Made by a program: the position numbers and the translations under genes. A stretch of 64,000 nt of DNA from assembly GCF_000153825.1 (NCBI RefSeq), contig NZ_DS022299.1, forward strand, positions 1 through 64,000, in the 5' to 3' direction. The notes under the pieces are model-generated. The model was given only the letters and a program-made list of their open reading frames with translations. It did no database searches and was not told the origin of the DNA. Shown here in pieces: positions 17,700 through 25,738 of the stretch (its first letter is position 1; the number at the start of each line of letters is the position of its first letter). The stretch comes from Synechococcus sp. RS9916. Lineage in GTDB: Bacteria; Cyanobacteriota; Cyanobacteriia; PCC-6307; Cyanobiaceae.

Positions 17700-18152
17700 A
17701 TGCGCCTGCTGTTGCTCAATGGCCCGAACCTCAACCTCCTCGGGCAGCGGGAACCTGGCCTTTATGGCAGTGCAACCCTCGCTCAGATTGAGGCTGACCT
17801 TCAGGAGCAGGCCCGTGGCTTAGGCGTCTCGCTGGACTGTTTTCAAAGCAATTTCGAAGGGGCGCTGGTGGATCGTGTCCATCAGGCCATGGGGCAAGTG
17901 GACGGGATCCTGATCAATGCGGGGGCCTACACCCACACCTCCATTGCCTTGCGTGATGCTCTTTTGGGCGTGGCGATTCCTTACCTGGAACTGCATCTGA
18001 GCAACACCCATGCTCGTGAACCGTTCCGGCATCACTCTTATCTGGCTGACCGGGCCATCGGAGTGATCTGTGGTTTCGGCGCTGATAGCTATCGCCTGGC
18101 GCTCGATGGCTTGGTCCACCACTTGAAGGGTCGCGCCGAGGCAGCGGGCTGA
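17700..18152 (+). CDS. aroQ: 3-Dehydroquinate dehydratase, type II
   Basis: About 150 aa from ATG 17700 (a GTG four codons upstream is possible). Third step of the shikimate pathway: 3-dehydroquinate to 3-dehydroshikimate. The type II signature is at the N terminus ([20 protein letters not shown]) with the catalytic Tyr in the last residues. [38 protein letters not shown] and [18 protein letters not shown] contain the active-site His, Asn and Arg. GAYTHTS is the classic loop. The stop shares one base with the start of miaE (TGATG). Confidence 0.96.
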   Translation: MRLLLLNGPNLNLLGQREPGLYGSATLAQIEADLQEQARGLGVSLDCFQSNFEGALVDRVHQAMGQVDGILINAGAYTHTSIALRDALLGVAIPYLELHLSNTHAREPFRHHSYLADRAIGVICGFGADSYRLALDGLVHHLKGRAEAAG

Positions 18153-18814
18153 TGGTGGTTGTTTCTCCGATGCCTGCAGAAGGCCAGTGTCTTGAGAAAT
18201 CGGTGGCCAGCATCCGTTGGCTGGCGGCACCCACCAGCGCCTCTTGGGTGGAGCAAGCCAATGCGCACCCCATCGAGGTGTTGATTGATCACGCCCACTG
18301 CGAGCGCAAGGCCGCGGGGGCAGCTGTTCAGTTGATGTTTCGCTACCTCTGCGAGCCAGGTTTAGGCGAAGCCCTGAGTCCCTTGGCTCGGGAGGAGCTG
18401 GAGCATTTCGAGCAAGTGCTGGAGGTTTTGAAAGCCAGGGGCCGTTACCTCGAACCGCTCCCTTCCCCTGGCTACGGCGCGTTGCTGGCCAAGCAGGTGC
18501 GTCGTGCGGAGCCGCAGCGGATGCTCGATTCTTTCCTGGTGGCCGGTCTGATTGAGGCGCGCAGTCACGAGCGCATGGCCTTATTGGCCGAACACAGTCC
18601 AGACCCTGAGCTGCGCAGCCTCTACGGCGCGTTGCTGGCCAGCGAAGCCCGTCATTTCGGGCTTTATTGGGTGTTGTGCGAACAGCGCTGGGATCGTTCG
18701 GTGATCGTGCCGCGTTTGGAAGAGCTGGCTGATGTGGAAGCCGACATTTTGAGCGGCGATCTGGAACGCCCGGAAGACGTACGGATGCATTCCGTCGGGG
18801 TGTCGCGCGGCTGA
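18152..18814 (+). CDS. miaE: tRNA-(ms2io6A)37 hydroxylase (MiaE)
   Basis: 220 aa; ATG 18152 overlaps the aroQ stop, and a second Met lies six codons in. MiaE is a ferritin-like di-iron mono-oxygenase that hydroxylates the isopentenyl chain of ms2i6A at tRNA position 37. Four-helix-bundle metal-ligand motifs are seen: DHAHCERKAAG, LAREELEHFEQVLEVL, GLIEARSHERMALL and LLASEARHFGLYW, giving the expected pairs of Glu-x-x-His. Length fits the family. It is coupled to aroQ by overlap, without an obvious metabolic link. Confidence 0.9.
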   Translation: MVVVSPMPAEGQCLEKSVASIRWLAAPTSASWVEQANAHPIEVLIDHAHCERKAAGAAVQLMFRYLCEPGLGEALSPLAREELEHFEQVLEVLKARGRYLEPLPSPGYGALLAKQVRRAEPQRMLDSFLVAGLIEARSHERMALLAEHSPDPELRSLYGALLASEARHFGLYWVLCEQRWDRSVIVPRLEELADVEADILSGDLERPEDVRMHSVGVSRG

Positions 18815-18920
18815 TCGGCTGGGGTGATCCCGATCGTGCCGGTTCAAGCCAGGGCTGTGGTCTCTTTGTCTCGTTCTGCCTAGAGGTGTGGTTCGTCGAA
18901 CCCCACAGGACCGTCACACC

Positions 18921-19823
18921 ATGAGTTTGCGTAAGAGGGCCTCTTGTGCACTGCTTGCTCTGTCGGCCATCGGTTTGGTGGCCTGCCAGAAGCCGGCTGA
19001 AAAACCGGAGTCGTCGTCGGCCAATGCCTTTGAAACCGGCACGTTGCGTGCTGTGGTGATCGGGAGCGCTTTGCCGATGGTGGAGAAATCCGGAAGCTCC
19101 TACGACGGTTTGTCGTTCGTGGTGCTCGAGGCGATCCGTGATCAGATGAAGTGGGCTCCCCAGGCGAAGGCCGATCAATTCAGTATTGAGCCCGTGGCGG
19201 TGAGCTCCCCCCGTGAGGGGCTCGACAAGATCCGCTCGGGTGAGGCAGACATCGCCTGTGGTGTTGCCTTCAGCTGGGAGCGCCAACGAACGCTTGATTT
19301 CACGATCCCCTTCGCCAACGGTGGCGTGCGGGTGCTGGCACCCAAAGGCACGGATGGCACTCCAGACGGCCTCAAGGGCAAGACCATCGGTGTGGTGCAG
19401 AACAGCGTCGCTGCAGATGTGCTCGCCGCTTCGATCGACGATGCCCAATTCAAGTTCTTTGAGGGGCATGAACAGGCCTTGGCTGCTCTCAAGGGAGAAG
19501 AGATCACCGTTTTGGGTGGGGACAGCCTTTGGCTGAAGGCGAACCGCGCGGCCACGGCTCCGGATGCCGTGCTTGTTCCGGATCGGCCCTATGCACGTTC
19601 GGGTGTCGGCTGCGTGGTGGGTGATGCCACGCCTCATCTGCTCAATGTCAGCAATTTGGCGATCGGGCGTCTGCTGTCGGGCTATGTCGCCAACGACCCT
19701 GCTGTACGTTCTGAAATCAACCGGTGGATCGGCAGCGGCAGTGCCGTGGGTCTGAAGGATGACCAGATCAGCACCTTCTTCCGCATGGTGCTCGGGACGA
19801 CTGCTCAGCTCAGTGCGAAGTGA
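18921..19823 (+). CDS. grrP: Substrate-binding-like lipoprotein of the Grr locus (GrrP)
   Basis: About 300 aa from ATG 18921 (an in-frame start at 18888 adds 11 residues before the signal peptide). The N terminus SLRKRASCALLALSAIGLVA ends at a lipobox Cys (Cys22 in GLVAC), so it should be a lipoprotein. The rest is a periplasmic binding protein of the amino-acid ABC type: EAIRDQMKWAPQAKADQFSI, SGEADIACGVAFSWERQRTL, DFTIPF, LKGKTIGVVQNSVAADVL. No permease or ATPase follows; instead a Gly-rich peptide gene and a radical SAM gene do, the known context of GrrP. Its role in the Grr system is not established. Confidence 0.85.
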   Translation: MSLRKRASCALLALSAIGLVACQKPAEKPESSSANAFETGTLRAVVIGSALPMVEKSGSSYDGLSFVVLEAIRDQMKWAPQAKADQFSIEPVAVSSPREGLDKIRSGEADIACGVAFSWERQRTLDFTIPFANGGVRVLAPKGTDGTPDGLKGKTIGVVQNSVAADVLAASIDDAQFKFFEGHEQALAALKGEEITVLGGDSLWLKANRAATAPDAVLVPDRPYARSGVGCVVGDATPHLLNVSNLAIGRLLSGYVANDPAVRSEINRWIGSGSAVGLKDDQISTFFRMVLGTTAQLSAK

Positions 19824-19874
19824 GGCCCTGTGGGTCTCCCCCTCGTTTCGTTGTTTTCTACCTGAATGCCTGCC

Positions 19875-20186
19875 ATGAACAAAACAACACTCCTCACAGT
19901 TGCTGCGGCTTTGGCCGCTAGCTCCGTGCTTTGTGAATCAAGCCGCGCTGCGGTTCATCGTCAGCCCGATGGCGCCAATGCTCTCGAGCAACGCATCGAA
20001 AGGCTCAATCCTGAAGCTTGGGCAGCCTTGGATCCTGCGTTGCCGCAGGCTCCTGATCTCTTGGCGCGTGCTTGGGGGAATGGTGGAGGCCGTGCTTGGG
20101 GCAACGGGCGTGGTCGTGGTTTTGCAAATGGTGGCGGTCGCCGTGGTTTTGGGAATGCTTATCGGGGAGGGTTCGCGAATTGGTGA
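19875..20186 (+). CDS. grrA: GrrA-type glycine-rich repeat precursor peptide
   Basis: 103 aa from ATG 19875 (ATG 19866 three codons earlier also possible). A signal-peptide-like N terminus (NKTTLLTVAAALAASSVLCE) is followed by a helical spacer and a Gly/Arg/Asn-rich C-terminal core. The core holds five aromatic-x-Asn motifs: Trp67-Gly-Asn69, Trp75-Gly-Asn77, Phe83-Ala-Asn85, Phe92-Gly-Asn94 and Phe100-Ala-Asn102, spaced 8-9 residues apart, and ends in Trp103. In the GrrA/OscA family such motifs are cross-linked by a radical SAM enzyme into three-residue cyclophanes. It lies 51 nt after grrP, and its stop overlaps the grrM start. Confidence 0.9.
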   Translation: MNKTTLLTVAAALAASSVLCESSRAAVHRQPDGANALEQRIERLNPEAWAALDPALPQAPDLLARAWGNGGGRAWGNGRGRGFANGGGRRGFGNAYRGGFANW

Positions 20187-21331
20187 GCTGCGCTGATTTC
20201 GGTCCCATTGGCCTGGTGGTGATCCAGGCCACGTCGCTCTGCAATCTCGATTGCAGTTACTGCTATCTGCCGGATCGCCAAAAGCGCCGGCAGTTTGATC
20301 TTGATCAGCTGCCGCTGCTGCTCAACCGGATCTACGAGAGCCCCTATTGGGGGCCTCAACTGTCGATCCTCTGGCATGCCGGAGAACCCCTCACCCTTCC
20401 CTGTGGGTTCTACGACGAAGCGACCCGTCGCCTCCAGGACCACACGCGGGAACTCCAGCAGCAGGGCGTGGCGATCGAACAGCATGTGCAGACCAATGCC
20501 ACCTTGATCAACGATGAATGGGCGGAGTGCTTCAAGCGCAACCGCATCGTGGTCGGCGTGAGTGTGGATGGCCCCGAGGCGCTCCACGATGTCCATCGTC
20601 GTTTCCGCAATGGCCGTGGGTCACATGCCCACACCATGCGTGGCATTCGCACGCTCCAGGCCCATGGGATTCCATTCCATGCCATTGCTGTGCTCACGGA
20701 AGAGGCATTGGGACAACCCGAGGTGATGTATGCCTTCCTTCGCGATGAAGGCATCCATCAGATCGGCTTCAACGTCGAGGAGCAGGAGGGTGTGAATGCC
20801 CGCTCGTCCATGCAGGGGCTCCAGCGTGAGATGCAATACCGAGCGTTTCTGCGCCGCTTCTGGGAGTGCAATCAGCGCGATGGCTTCCCGATTCAGTTGC
20901 GGGAATTCAGCCAGGTGCTGGAGATGATCGACTGCGGCCAGCGTCTGCGCCAGAACGAGATGAATCGGCCGTATTCCATTCTCAGCGTGGATGCGGCGGG
21001 CAATTTCTCCACCTTTGACCCAGAGCTGTTGTCGGTGGAAACCGAACGATATGGGTTGTTCAACCTGGGCAACCTGCGCGATTTGTCCTTGGAGGAGGCG
21101 ACCCGCACCGATGCTTTCCTCAGGCTGCAGCACGACATGGAGGCGGGCATGGAGCAGTGCAAGGCGCAGTGCGACTACTACGGGTTCTGTGGTGGCGGCA
21201 CGGGCAGCAACAAATACTGGGAGCACGGGACTCTCAATGCCAGTGAGACCTGTGCCTGTCGCTTCGCGACCCAGATCCCTGTCGATGTGTTGTTAGAGCA
21301 GCTCGAGACCCGTTCGCTGGAGGCGAGCTGA
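20183..21331 (+). CDS. grrM: Radical SAM/SPASM peptide maturase (GrrM)
   Basis: About 382 aa when started at GTG 20183, which overlaps the grrA stop as GTGA. The frame stays open to 20072, but the upstream part lies inside grrA in another frame and starts past the family's N terminus. The radical SAM motif is Cys20-x3-Cys24-x2-Cys27 (SLCNLDCSYCYLPD), binding the 4Fe-4S cluster that cleaves SAM. LWHAGEPLTL is the following family motif. A C-terminal SPASM domain is Cys-rich (CKAQCDYYGFCGGGTGSN, CACR). It should form C-C bonds between the aromatic ring and Asn beta-carbon of GrrA motifs. Confidence 0.9.
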   Translation: MSCADFGPIGLVVIQATSLCNLDCSYCYLPDRQKRRQFDLDQLPLLLNRIYESPYWGPQLSILWHAGEPLTLPCGFYDEATRRLQDHTRELQQQGVAIEQHVQTNATLINDEWAECFKRNRIVVGVSVDGPEALHDVHRRFRNGRGSHAHTMRGIRTLQAHGIPFHAIAVLTEEALGQPEVMYAFLRDEGIHQIGFNVEEQEGVNARSSMQGLQREMQYRAFLRRFWECNQRDGFPIQLREFSQVLEMIDCGQRLRQNEMNRPYSILSVDAAGNFSTFDPELLSVETERYGLFNLGNLRDLSLEEATRTDAFLRLQHDMEAGMEQCKAQCDYYGFCGGGTGSNKYWEHGTLNASETCACRFATQIPVDVLLEQLETRSLEAS

Positions 21332-21415
21332 TTTCCACGGTGTCAGCCGTTACGGAATCGCAGGAAAAGTCCAAAAGAAGTCCAAAGAGATCGACCAGGG
21401 TTTTGTGGGCGGTTT

Positions 21416-21421
21416 TATAAT
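21416..21421 (+). promoter_or_regulatory. Consensus -10 box upstream of the 21.4-kb small gene
   Basis: TATAAT, a perfect match to the sigma-70 -10 consensus, lies 25 nt before ATG 21447, with a weak -35 candidate TCGACC at 21391-21396 (19-nt spacing). The short distance implies a 5' leader of roughly 15-20 nt. Confidence 0.45.
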
Positions 21422-21446
21422 TGACCCAGTCATTGGTCGTTTGACG

Positions 21447-21680
21447 ATGGTTGATCCTGTTGTGGCCGTTGCCGATTCCCTGCAGGCTCTTCGGAATGGC
21501 ACCACCGATGACCAGTGGGACCTCCTCAAGGCCAATCCACTGGTGAAAGATCTGTTGCGTAAATGCTCCGATCTGGAAGCTGCACTGCTGGTTGGTGATG
21601 GTGTGCCTCAGGATCAACGCAGCGCCAGACCCATCGTCTTTCAGTCTGTGGTTGACGCCCATCTGCTGTTGGCCGCCTGA
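21447..21680 (+). CDS. Small hypothetical protein
   Basis: 77 aa from ATG 21447; the frame opens earlier at 21405, but that start overlaps the likely promoter. Mostly helical: VDPVVAVADSLQALRNGTTD, DQWDLLKANPLVKDLLRKC, then SVVDAHLLLAA. No motif recognised. It lies between grrM and the convergent mtnD, on the same strand as the Grr locus but with its own promoter-like box, so there is no reason to tie it to that system. Function unknown. Confidence 0.6.
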   Translation: MVDPVVAVADSLQALRNGTTDDQWDLLKANPLVKDLLRKCSDLEAALLVGDGVPQDQRSARPIVFQSVVDAHLLLAA

Positions 21681-21706
21681 GGCGGCCCAGTTGTTCCGCG
21701 TTTGGC

Positions 21707-22252
21707 TTAGTCCAGCCGCGGGAAATGGTCAGCGATGGCATCGCCGCTGAACCGTGCCACCCAGCCTTCGGGATTGTTGAAGAAGCGGATTGCGCAGAAA
21801 TTGGGTGCGCTGCCCATGTCGAACCAATGCTTCGTGCCGGCTGGCACGGCAATCCAGTCGCCGGCCTGACAAAGCACCTGAAGCACTTCATCGTTGATGT
21901 GCAGGCAGAACAGGCCCTGCCCCTCCACGAAAAACCGTACTTCGTCCTCGTCGTGGGTGTGTTCGCTGAGGAACTTTTCTCGTAGCGCCACGCGATCGGG
22001 ATGGTCTGGTGTCATGCGAATGGCGTCCACCGTCGGGTAAGTCCCCTTGGCCTGCACACGGGCCACCTCATTGGCGTAGGCCTTGAGAATGCTGTGTTGA
22101 TCGGCCTCTGGCTCCAGGGTCTGGCGTGCTGGCCAGCGTTCAAAGCGGATGCCGCGTTGCAGCAGTTCGTGCTTGATTACACGGGGCTCCTGGCTGTCGA
22201 GCCGAGGTGGTGCCTTTGGATCGGTTGCTGACTGGATTCGGAGATGGCTCAT
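21707..22252 (-). CDS. mtnD: Acireductone dioxygenase
   Basis: 181 aa from ATG 22252; an upstream GTG/ATG-type start at 22288 would make it longer than the usual ~180 aa. Cupin-fold metalloenzyme of methionine salvage: with Fe(II) it converts acireductone to the 2-keto acid precursor of methionine plus formate. The metal ligands are in the cupin motif SEHTHDEDEVRFFVEGQG (two His and a Glu) and the later His in VPAGTKHWFDMG. It is separated from mtnBC by about 19 kb. It ends 26 nt from the convergent small gene. Confidence 0.94.
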   Translation of the reverse strand: MSHLRIQSATDPKAPPRLDSQEPRVIKHELLQRGIRFERWPARQTLEPEADQHSILKAYANEVARVQAKGTYPTVDAIRMTPDHPDRVALREKFLSEHTHDEDEVRFFVEGQGLFCLHINDEVLQVLCQAGDWIAVPAGTKHWFDMGSAPNFCAIRFFNNPEGWVARFSGDAIADHFPRLD

Positions 22253-22368
22253 GCCGGCTCTGGCAGTGCATTCAGTCTCGCGCTGCACCGGGCTGACTTA
22301 GAACAACCCCAGTTGCCTCTAGGGGTCTGAGCTATACCCCCGCATCAAATCCGGCCCCTTCCCCCTCG

Positions 22369-23088
22369 TTGGTGCTGATCGGTGTCGGCCCCGGTGATCC
22401 GGAGCTGCTCACGTTGAAGGCCCACCGCTGCCTGAGGGCTGCCGAGGTGGTCGCTTACCCGGTGGCCCGGCTTGATGCCACAGGCATGGCCGCGGCCATT
22501 GTGGAGCCCTTTTTGGATCCAGCCCAGCGCCGTCTTCCCCTGGTTTTTCCCATGGTGACGGAGCCCGAGCCACTCCTGGAGGCCTGGCGTGCTGCCGCCG
22601 CAACCCTGGCCCATGAGGTGCAGCAAGGTCGGCGCGTGGTGTTTCTCTGCGAGGGCGATGTGTCGCTGTTCGCCACGGGCAGTTATGTGTTGTTGGCTTT
22701 GCAGCGCCACCACGCCGAGCTGGCCGTGGAGGTGATCCCTGGGATTTCGTCGGTGGCTGCGGCGGCTGCCGCAGGCGCCTGGCCTCTCGCGTTTCAGAAG
22801 GAGGGGTTGTTGATTCGCCCCTGCCCTGAGACGCCGGAGGCCATGGAAGCCCTCTTGGCCTTGGCCAAGGCCAGTGGAACTGTTCTGGCTCTTCTCAAGC
22901 TTGGTGTTCGCTGGCACTGGATTCAGCCCTTGCTGCAGGCCCGTGGTCTGTTGGATGACGCCTTGTTCGCCGAGAGGGTGGGGTGGCCAGATCAACGGGT
23001 GATGCCGGCGGCTGCCGTGCAGGCTGGGGAGCGACCCTATTTCTCGTTGCTGCTGGTCCGTCAGGGCACCAGTGCCGTTTTGCCGTAA
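22369..23088 (+). CDS. cobI: Precorrin-2 C20-methyltransferase
   Basis: About 239 aa. SAM-dependent tetrapyrrole methylase of the corrin ring in B12 synthesis. The N terminus LVLIGVGPGDPELLTLKA is the methylase P-loop-like motif. VVFLCEGDVSLFATGSYVL and VEVIPGISSVAAAAAAG are the second and third family motifs, and the C-terminal ERPYFSLLLVRQ is typical. The start is unclear: TTG 22369 is the first usual start, but the frame runs open from 22297, and a rare CTG at 22327 would add a Pro/Ser-rich lead. DUF4079 gene follows after 3 nt. Confidence 0.88.
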   Translation: MVLIGVGPGDPELLTLKAHRCLRAAEVVAYPVARLDATGMAAAIVEPFLDPAQRRLPLVFPMVTEPEPLLEAWRAAAATLAHEVQQGRRVVFLCEGDVSLFATGSYVLLALQRHHAELAVEVIPGISSVAAAAAAGAWPLAFQKEGLLIRPCPETPEAMEALLALAKASGTVLALLKLGVRWHWIQPLLQARGLLDDALFAERVGWPDQRVMPAAAVQAGERPYFSLLLVRQGTSAVLP

Positions 23089-23091
23089 GAC

Positions 23092-23733
23092 ATGACCGTG
23101 ATCCTGCTTTCCGTGCCGTCCCTCAGCCCCATGCAGTGGCTGGGGCTCGTGCATCCGGTGCTGATCATCTTGTTTGTGTATCCGGTGGTGGGCGCCACGA
23201 TCCGGCTGGGGATCCTGGCGCGCGAGCGGCGCCTGGATCTCAATCCGATTGCGCCCACCGTGCCGGTTGAGCATGCCGATCACGGCCGCTGGGTCACGGC
23301 TGTGATGGTGGTGGCAGTTCTGATTGCCATGGCCCATGACGTGGCCACCGCGCCGGTGACTCTGGCCGCCCCGCGGATTGCCGGTTTTCTTGCTGCTGCG
23401 CTCGGGGTGGTGGCTGCGTTGGTGGCACTCCTGCGTTCCAGGCGCACGGCCTTGCGCCTGGGTTGGGCGATCAGCACCTGGATCGGTTTGCTGCTGCTGG
23501 GATCGCAGCCCGAGGTGCATCGTGGTGCCGACTGGCCCTGGCAGGCCGCGTTCTGGCAATCCCATTACTGGGGTGGCATGGCCTTATGCGGGTTGCTGCT
23601 GCTCTCCCTGGGATTGCAGGCGGAGATCGCACGGCGACTGGCGATTCGGCGGCTCCATGTGGGCCTGAACCTGATGGTGGCGTTGTTGCTGGCGACCCAG
23701 GCGATCAGTGGAACCCGCAACCTGATCAGCTGA
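23092..23733 (+). CDS. DUF4079 integral membrane protein
   Basis: 213 aa with about five hydrophobic helices: GLVHPVLIILFVYPVVGATI, WVTAVMVVAVLIAMAHDVAT, IAGFLAAALGVVAALVALL, LGWAISTWIGLLLLG and a pair near the C terminus (WGGMALCGLLLLSLGL, VGLNLMVALLLATQAI). Several membrane-placed His residues (LGLVHPVL, FWQSHYWGGM) could bind haem, a property proposed for this cyanobacterial/plant family. The family is widespread in cyanobacteria but uncharacterised. It follows cobI by 3 nt and overlaps the convergent glycosyltransferase by 8 nt. Confidence 0.85.
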   Translation: MTVILLSVPSLSPMQWLGLVHPVLIILFVYPVVGATIRLGILARERRLDLNPIAPTVPVEHADHGRWVTAVMVVAVLIAMAHDVATAPVTLAAPRIAGFLAAALGVVAALVALLRSRRTALRLGWAISTWIGLLLLGSQPEVHRGADWPWQAAFWQSHYWGGMALCGLLLLSLGLQAEIARRLAIRRLHVGLNLMVALLLATQAISGTRNLIS

Positions 23734-25738
23734 GTTGCTGGCGCATCACGCTGCGGTGCAGTGGTCCTGGCGCGGCTGCCGGACGCACGATGCGGCTGAG
23801 CAACACCAGCAGTGCTTGCCATTCCCCATGGGCCTCACGATCGGGCCAGCACCCTGGGCGCCCGTAGAGCCAGCGGATCAACGCTTGTCTCCTTGGGTCA
23901 TTCGTTGCCATTGCCCATCGCAGCGCCACCTGGTTCCCGCGGCGTTTCACCAGACTGATCGGGATGGCTGGCACCTGCTGGCACCAGCTCAGGTCTTGAC
24001 CAGTCAGGTTTTGAAGCTCAGAGCCTGGAACCATCAGTTCAACACCCGACTCACTCATCGCGGTGATCGTGCAGGAGCGAGAGGGGCCGCTGATGTTGCT
24101 GAGCCAAGCGGGGCAGTCGAGTTGTTGCCAGGGGGCAGGATCGGACGCCGGTGGATCCCAGCAGGCCCGAAGGGCAATCAGCAGGCTGATCAGATTCACG
24201 CTCGCCCAGAGCAGACCAATCGGGCGACCACTGATCGCCTGAGGGTCCACTGGAGCAGAGGGCATCAGCAGGCCCTGCAAGTTGATCAGGCTGATCACCG
24301 TCAGCCCCACCAGAGGCAGCGCCAACGCAGCGCTGCAACTGCCGCGGTCGCGGCGCTGATGTTTTGGGGTGATGCGAAAGCCACCGTTGGATCGTCTCCA
24401 AAGCAGTCGCCAGCCTTGTTGCAGCACGGTGATGCTCAGGGGCACCGCCAGCACCCAGCTGGTGAGTTCACTGATCAGGGCCCCGCGGGAGCTGCGGTTC
24501 AGCCAGCCCACACTCAGGAGCAGTGTTCCCCAGAGCGGCAGTAACTGATCCCTGGCGTCTTGCCAGCTCATCAACACCGGCAGGGTGTGCAGCAGCCCAT
24601 AGCTGAGGGGCATCAGCAACAGCAGAATCCGCGGCAGCGGATTCAGCCAATGCACCACTCCCTCCAGATAGGCGATACGTTGGCCGAGGTTGAGATTGGG
24701 GCTGCGCAGGGGGCCTTGCTTCAGCCCCAGGCTTTGCAACGTGCCTTCAGCCCAGCGTTGTCGCTGACGCACGAAATCAGCCATCGTTTCCGCTGCAAGG
24801 CCAGCACTGAGCTTTTCCTGCAGGTAGATCAACCGCCAGCCCTGGGCGTTGAGGGCGATTCCTGTGACGAGGTCTTCCGAAATCGCATTCCCCACAAATC
24901 CACCCACGCTCTCGAGTGCTGATCGGCGGGCCACAAACGACGTGCCAGCGCAGACCACGGCGCCCCACCCGTCGCGCACGGGCTGAATCCAGCGATAGAA
25001 GCTTTCTTCATCCGAGAGAAGCCAGGGTTCCATCCCCAGATTGCGCATCACCGGATCTGCATTGAGGAAGCATTGCGGCGTCTGTACCAGAGCCACATCC
25101 GGTTCGCTCAGAAAGCCGATGCAGCGGTGGAGAAAGTCCTGTTGGGGGATGAAGTCCGCATCCAGCACGGCCACGAGTTCCCCTCGGCCGTAACGGAGCC
25201 CGTGGTTGAGGTTGCCGGCTTTGGCCTGCACTCGTTCCGGCCGGTGCAAATAACGGCAGCCCAGGTGGACTGCCAGTTGGCGCACTTCCGCGCGGCCGCT
25301 GTCATCCAACACCCACACCTGGGCGTTGCCATAGCTCTGCTGACTGCATCCGATCAGGGTGCGTTCCAGCACGGTCAGCGGTTCACCGCAGGTGGGCACG
25401 TAGAGGTCCACCTTGGGGCGCCAACGACTGGCCAGCCAGCGTTGTTCCACGGCATCCATTTGCTCGCGCCGATCCGGAAAGCGTTTCCATGCCAGCCCGA
25501 AGGCGATCAGGCCTGTGAGCAGCAGCCAGCTTTCGGTCAGCAGCAGCACCAGACTGAGGCCGCTGGAGAGAGGCGTGCTGAGGTTGAGGCTGTGGGTGAC
25601 GCGCCAGCTCAAGTAGCGCAGGGTCAGCAGGCTGATCAGCAGGATCAGGCTGCGGCGCGCCCAGAGTGGGCTTTCGTCTTCTGGGCGTTGCCGGAGCCAG
25701 AGGGGCCAGATCAGTACGAGCAGGGCCCACCAGCTCAT
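23726..25738 (-). CDS. Cellulose-synthase-like glycosyltransferase (GT2)
   Basis: 670 aa. N-terminal membrane helices (SWWALLVLIWPLWL and two more) precede a cytoplasmic GT2 domain. The family D,D,D,QxxRW pattern is visible: VDLYVPTCGEPL (first Asp region), VLDADFIPQQDF (DxD), AISEDLVTGIAL (catalytic base region) and RQRQRWAEGTLQS. Several helices follow (RILLLLMPLSYGLLH and others), and the C-terminal part could be a PilZ-like domain. This is the BcsA architecture, a processive beta-glucan synthase using UDP-glucose. No bcsB or cellulase genes are adjacent. It overlaps dus by 4 nt. Confidence 0.88.
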   Translation of the reverse strand: MSWWALLVLIWPLWLRQRPEDESPLWARRSLILLISLLTLRYLSWRVTHSLNLSTPLSSGLSLVLLLTESWLLLTGLIAFGLAWKRFPDRREQMDAVEQRWLASRWRPKVDLYVPTCGEPLTVLERTLIGCSQQSYGNAQVWVLDDSGRAEVRQLAVHLGCRYLHRPERVQAKAGNLNHGLRYGRGELVAVLDADFIPQQDFLHRCIGFLSEPDVALVQTPQCFLNADPVMRNLGMEPWLLSDEESFYRWIQPVRDGWGAVVCAGTSFVARRSALESVGGFVGNAISEDLVTGIALNAQGWRLIYLQEKLSAGLAAETMADFVRQRQRWAEGTLQSLGLKQGPLRSPNLNLGQRIAYLEGVVHWLNPLPRILLLLMPLSYGLLHTLPVLMSWQDARDQLLPLWGTLLLSVGWLNRSSRGALISELTSWVLAVPLSITVLQQGWRLLWRRSNGGFRITPKHQRRDRGSCSAALALPLVGLTVISLINLQGLLMPSAPVDPQAISGRPIGLLWASVNLISLLIALRACWDPPASDPAPWQQLDCPAWLSNISGPSRSCTITAMSESGVELMVPGSELQNLTGQDLSWCQQVPAIPISLVKRRGNQVALRWAMATNDPRRQALIRWLYGRPGCWPDREAHGEWQALLVLLSRIVRPAAAPGPLHRSVMRQQLS

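Noticed and set aside
17820..19637. 605-codon open frame on the minus strand across aroQ, miaE and grrP
   Set aside because: It is antisense to three well-supported genes, has a composition of Arg, His, Pro and Gln typical of GC-rich shadow frames, and no recognisable domain.
22345..23565. 406-codon minus-strand frame over cobI and the DUF4079 gene
   Set aside because: Antisense to cobI; His/Gln/Gly-rich low-complexity translation without motifs.
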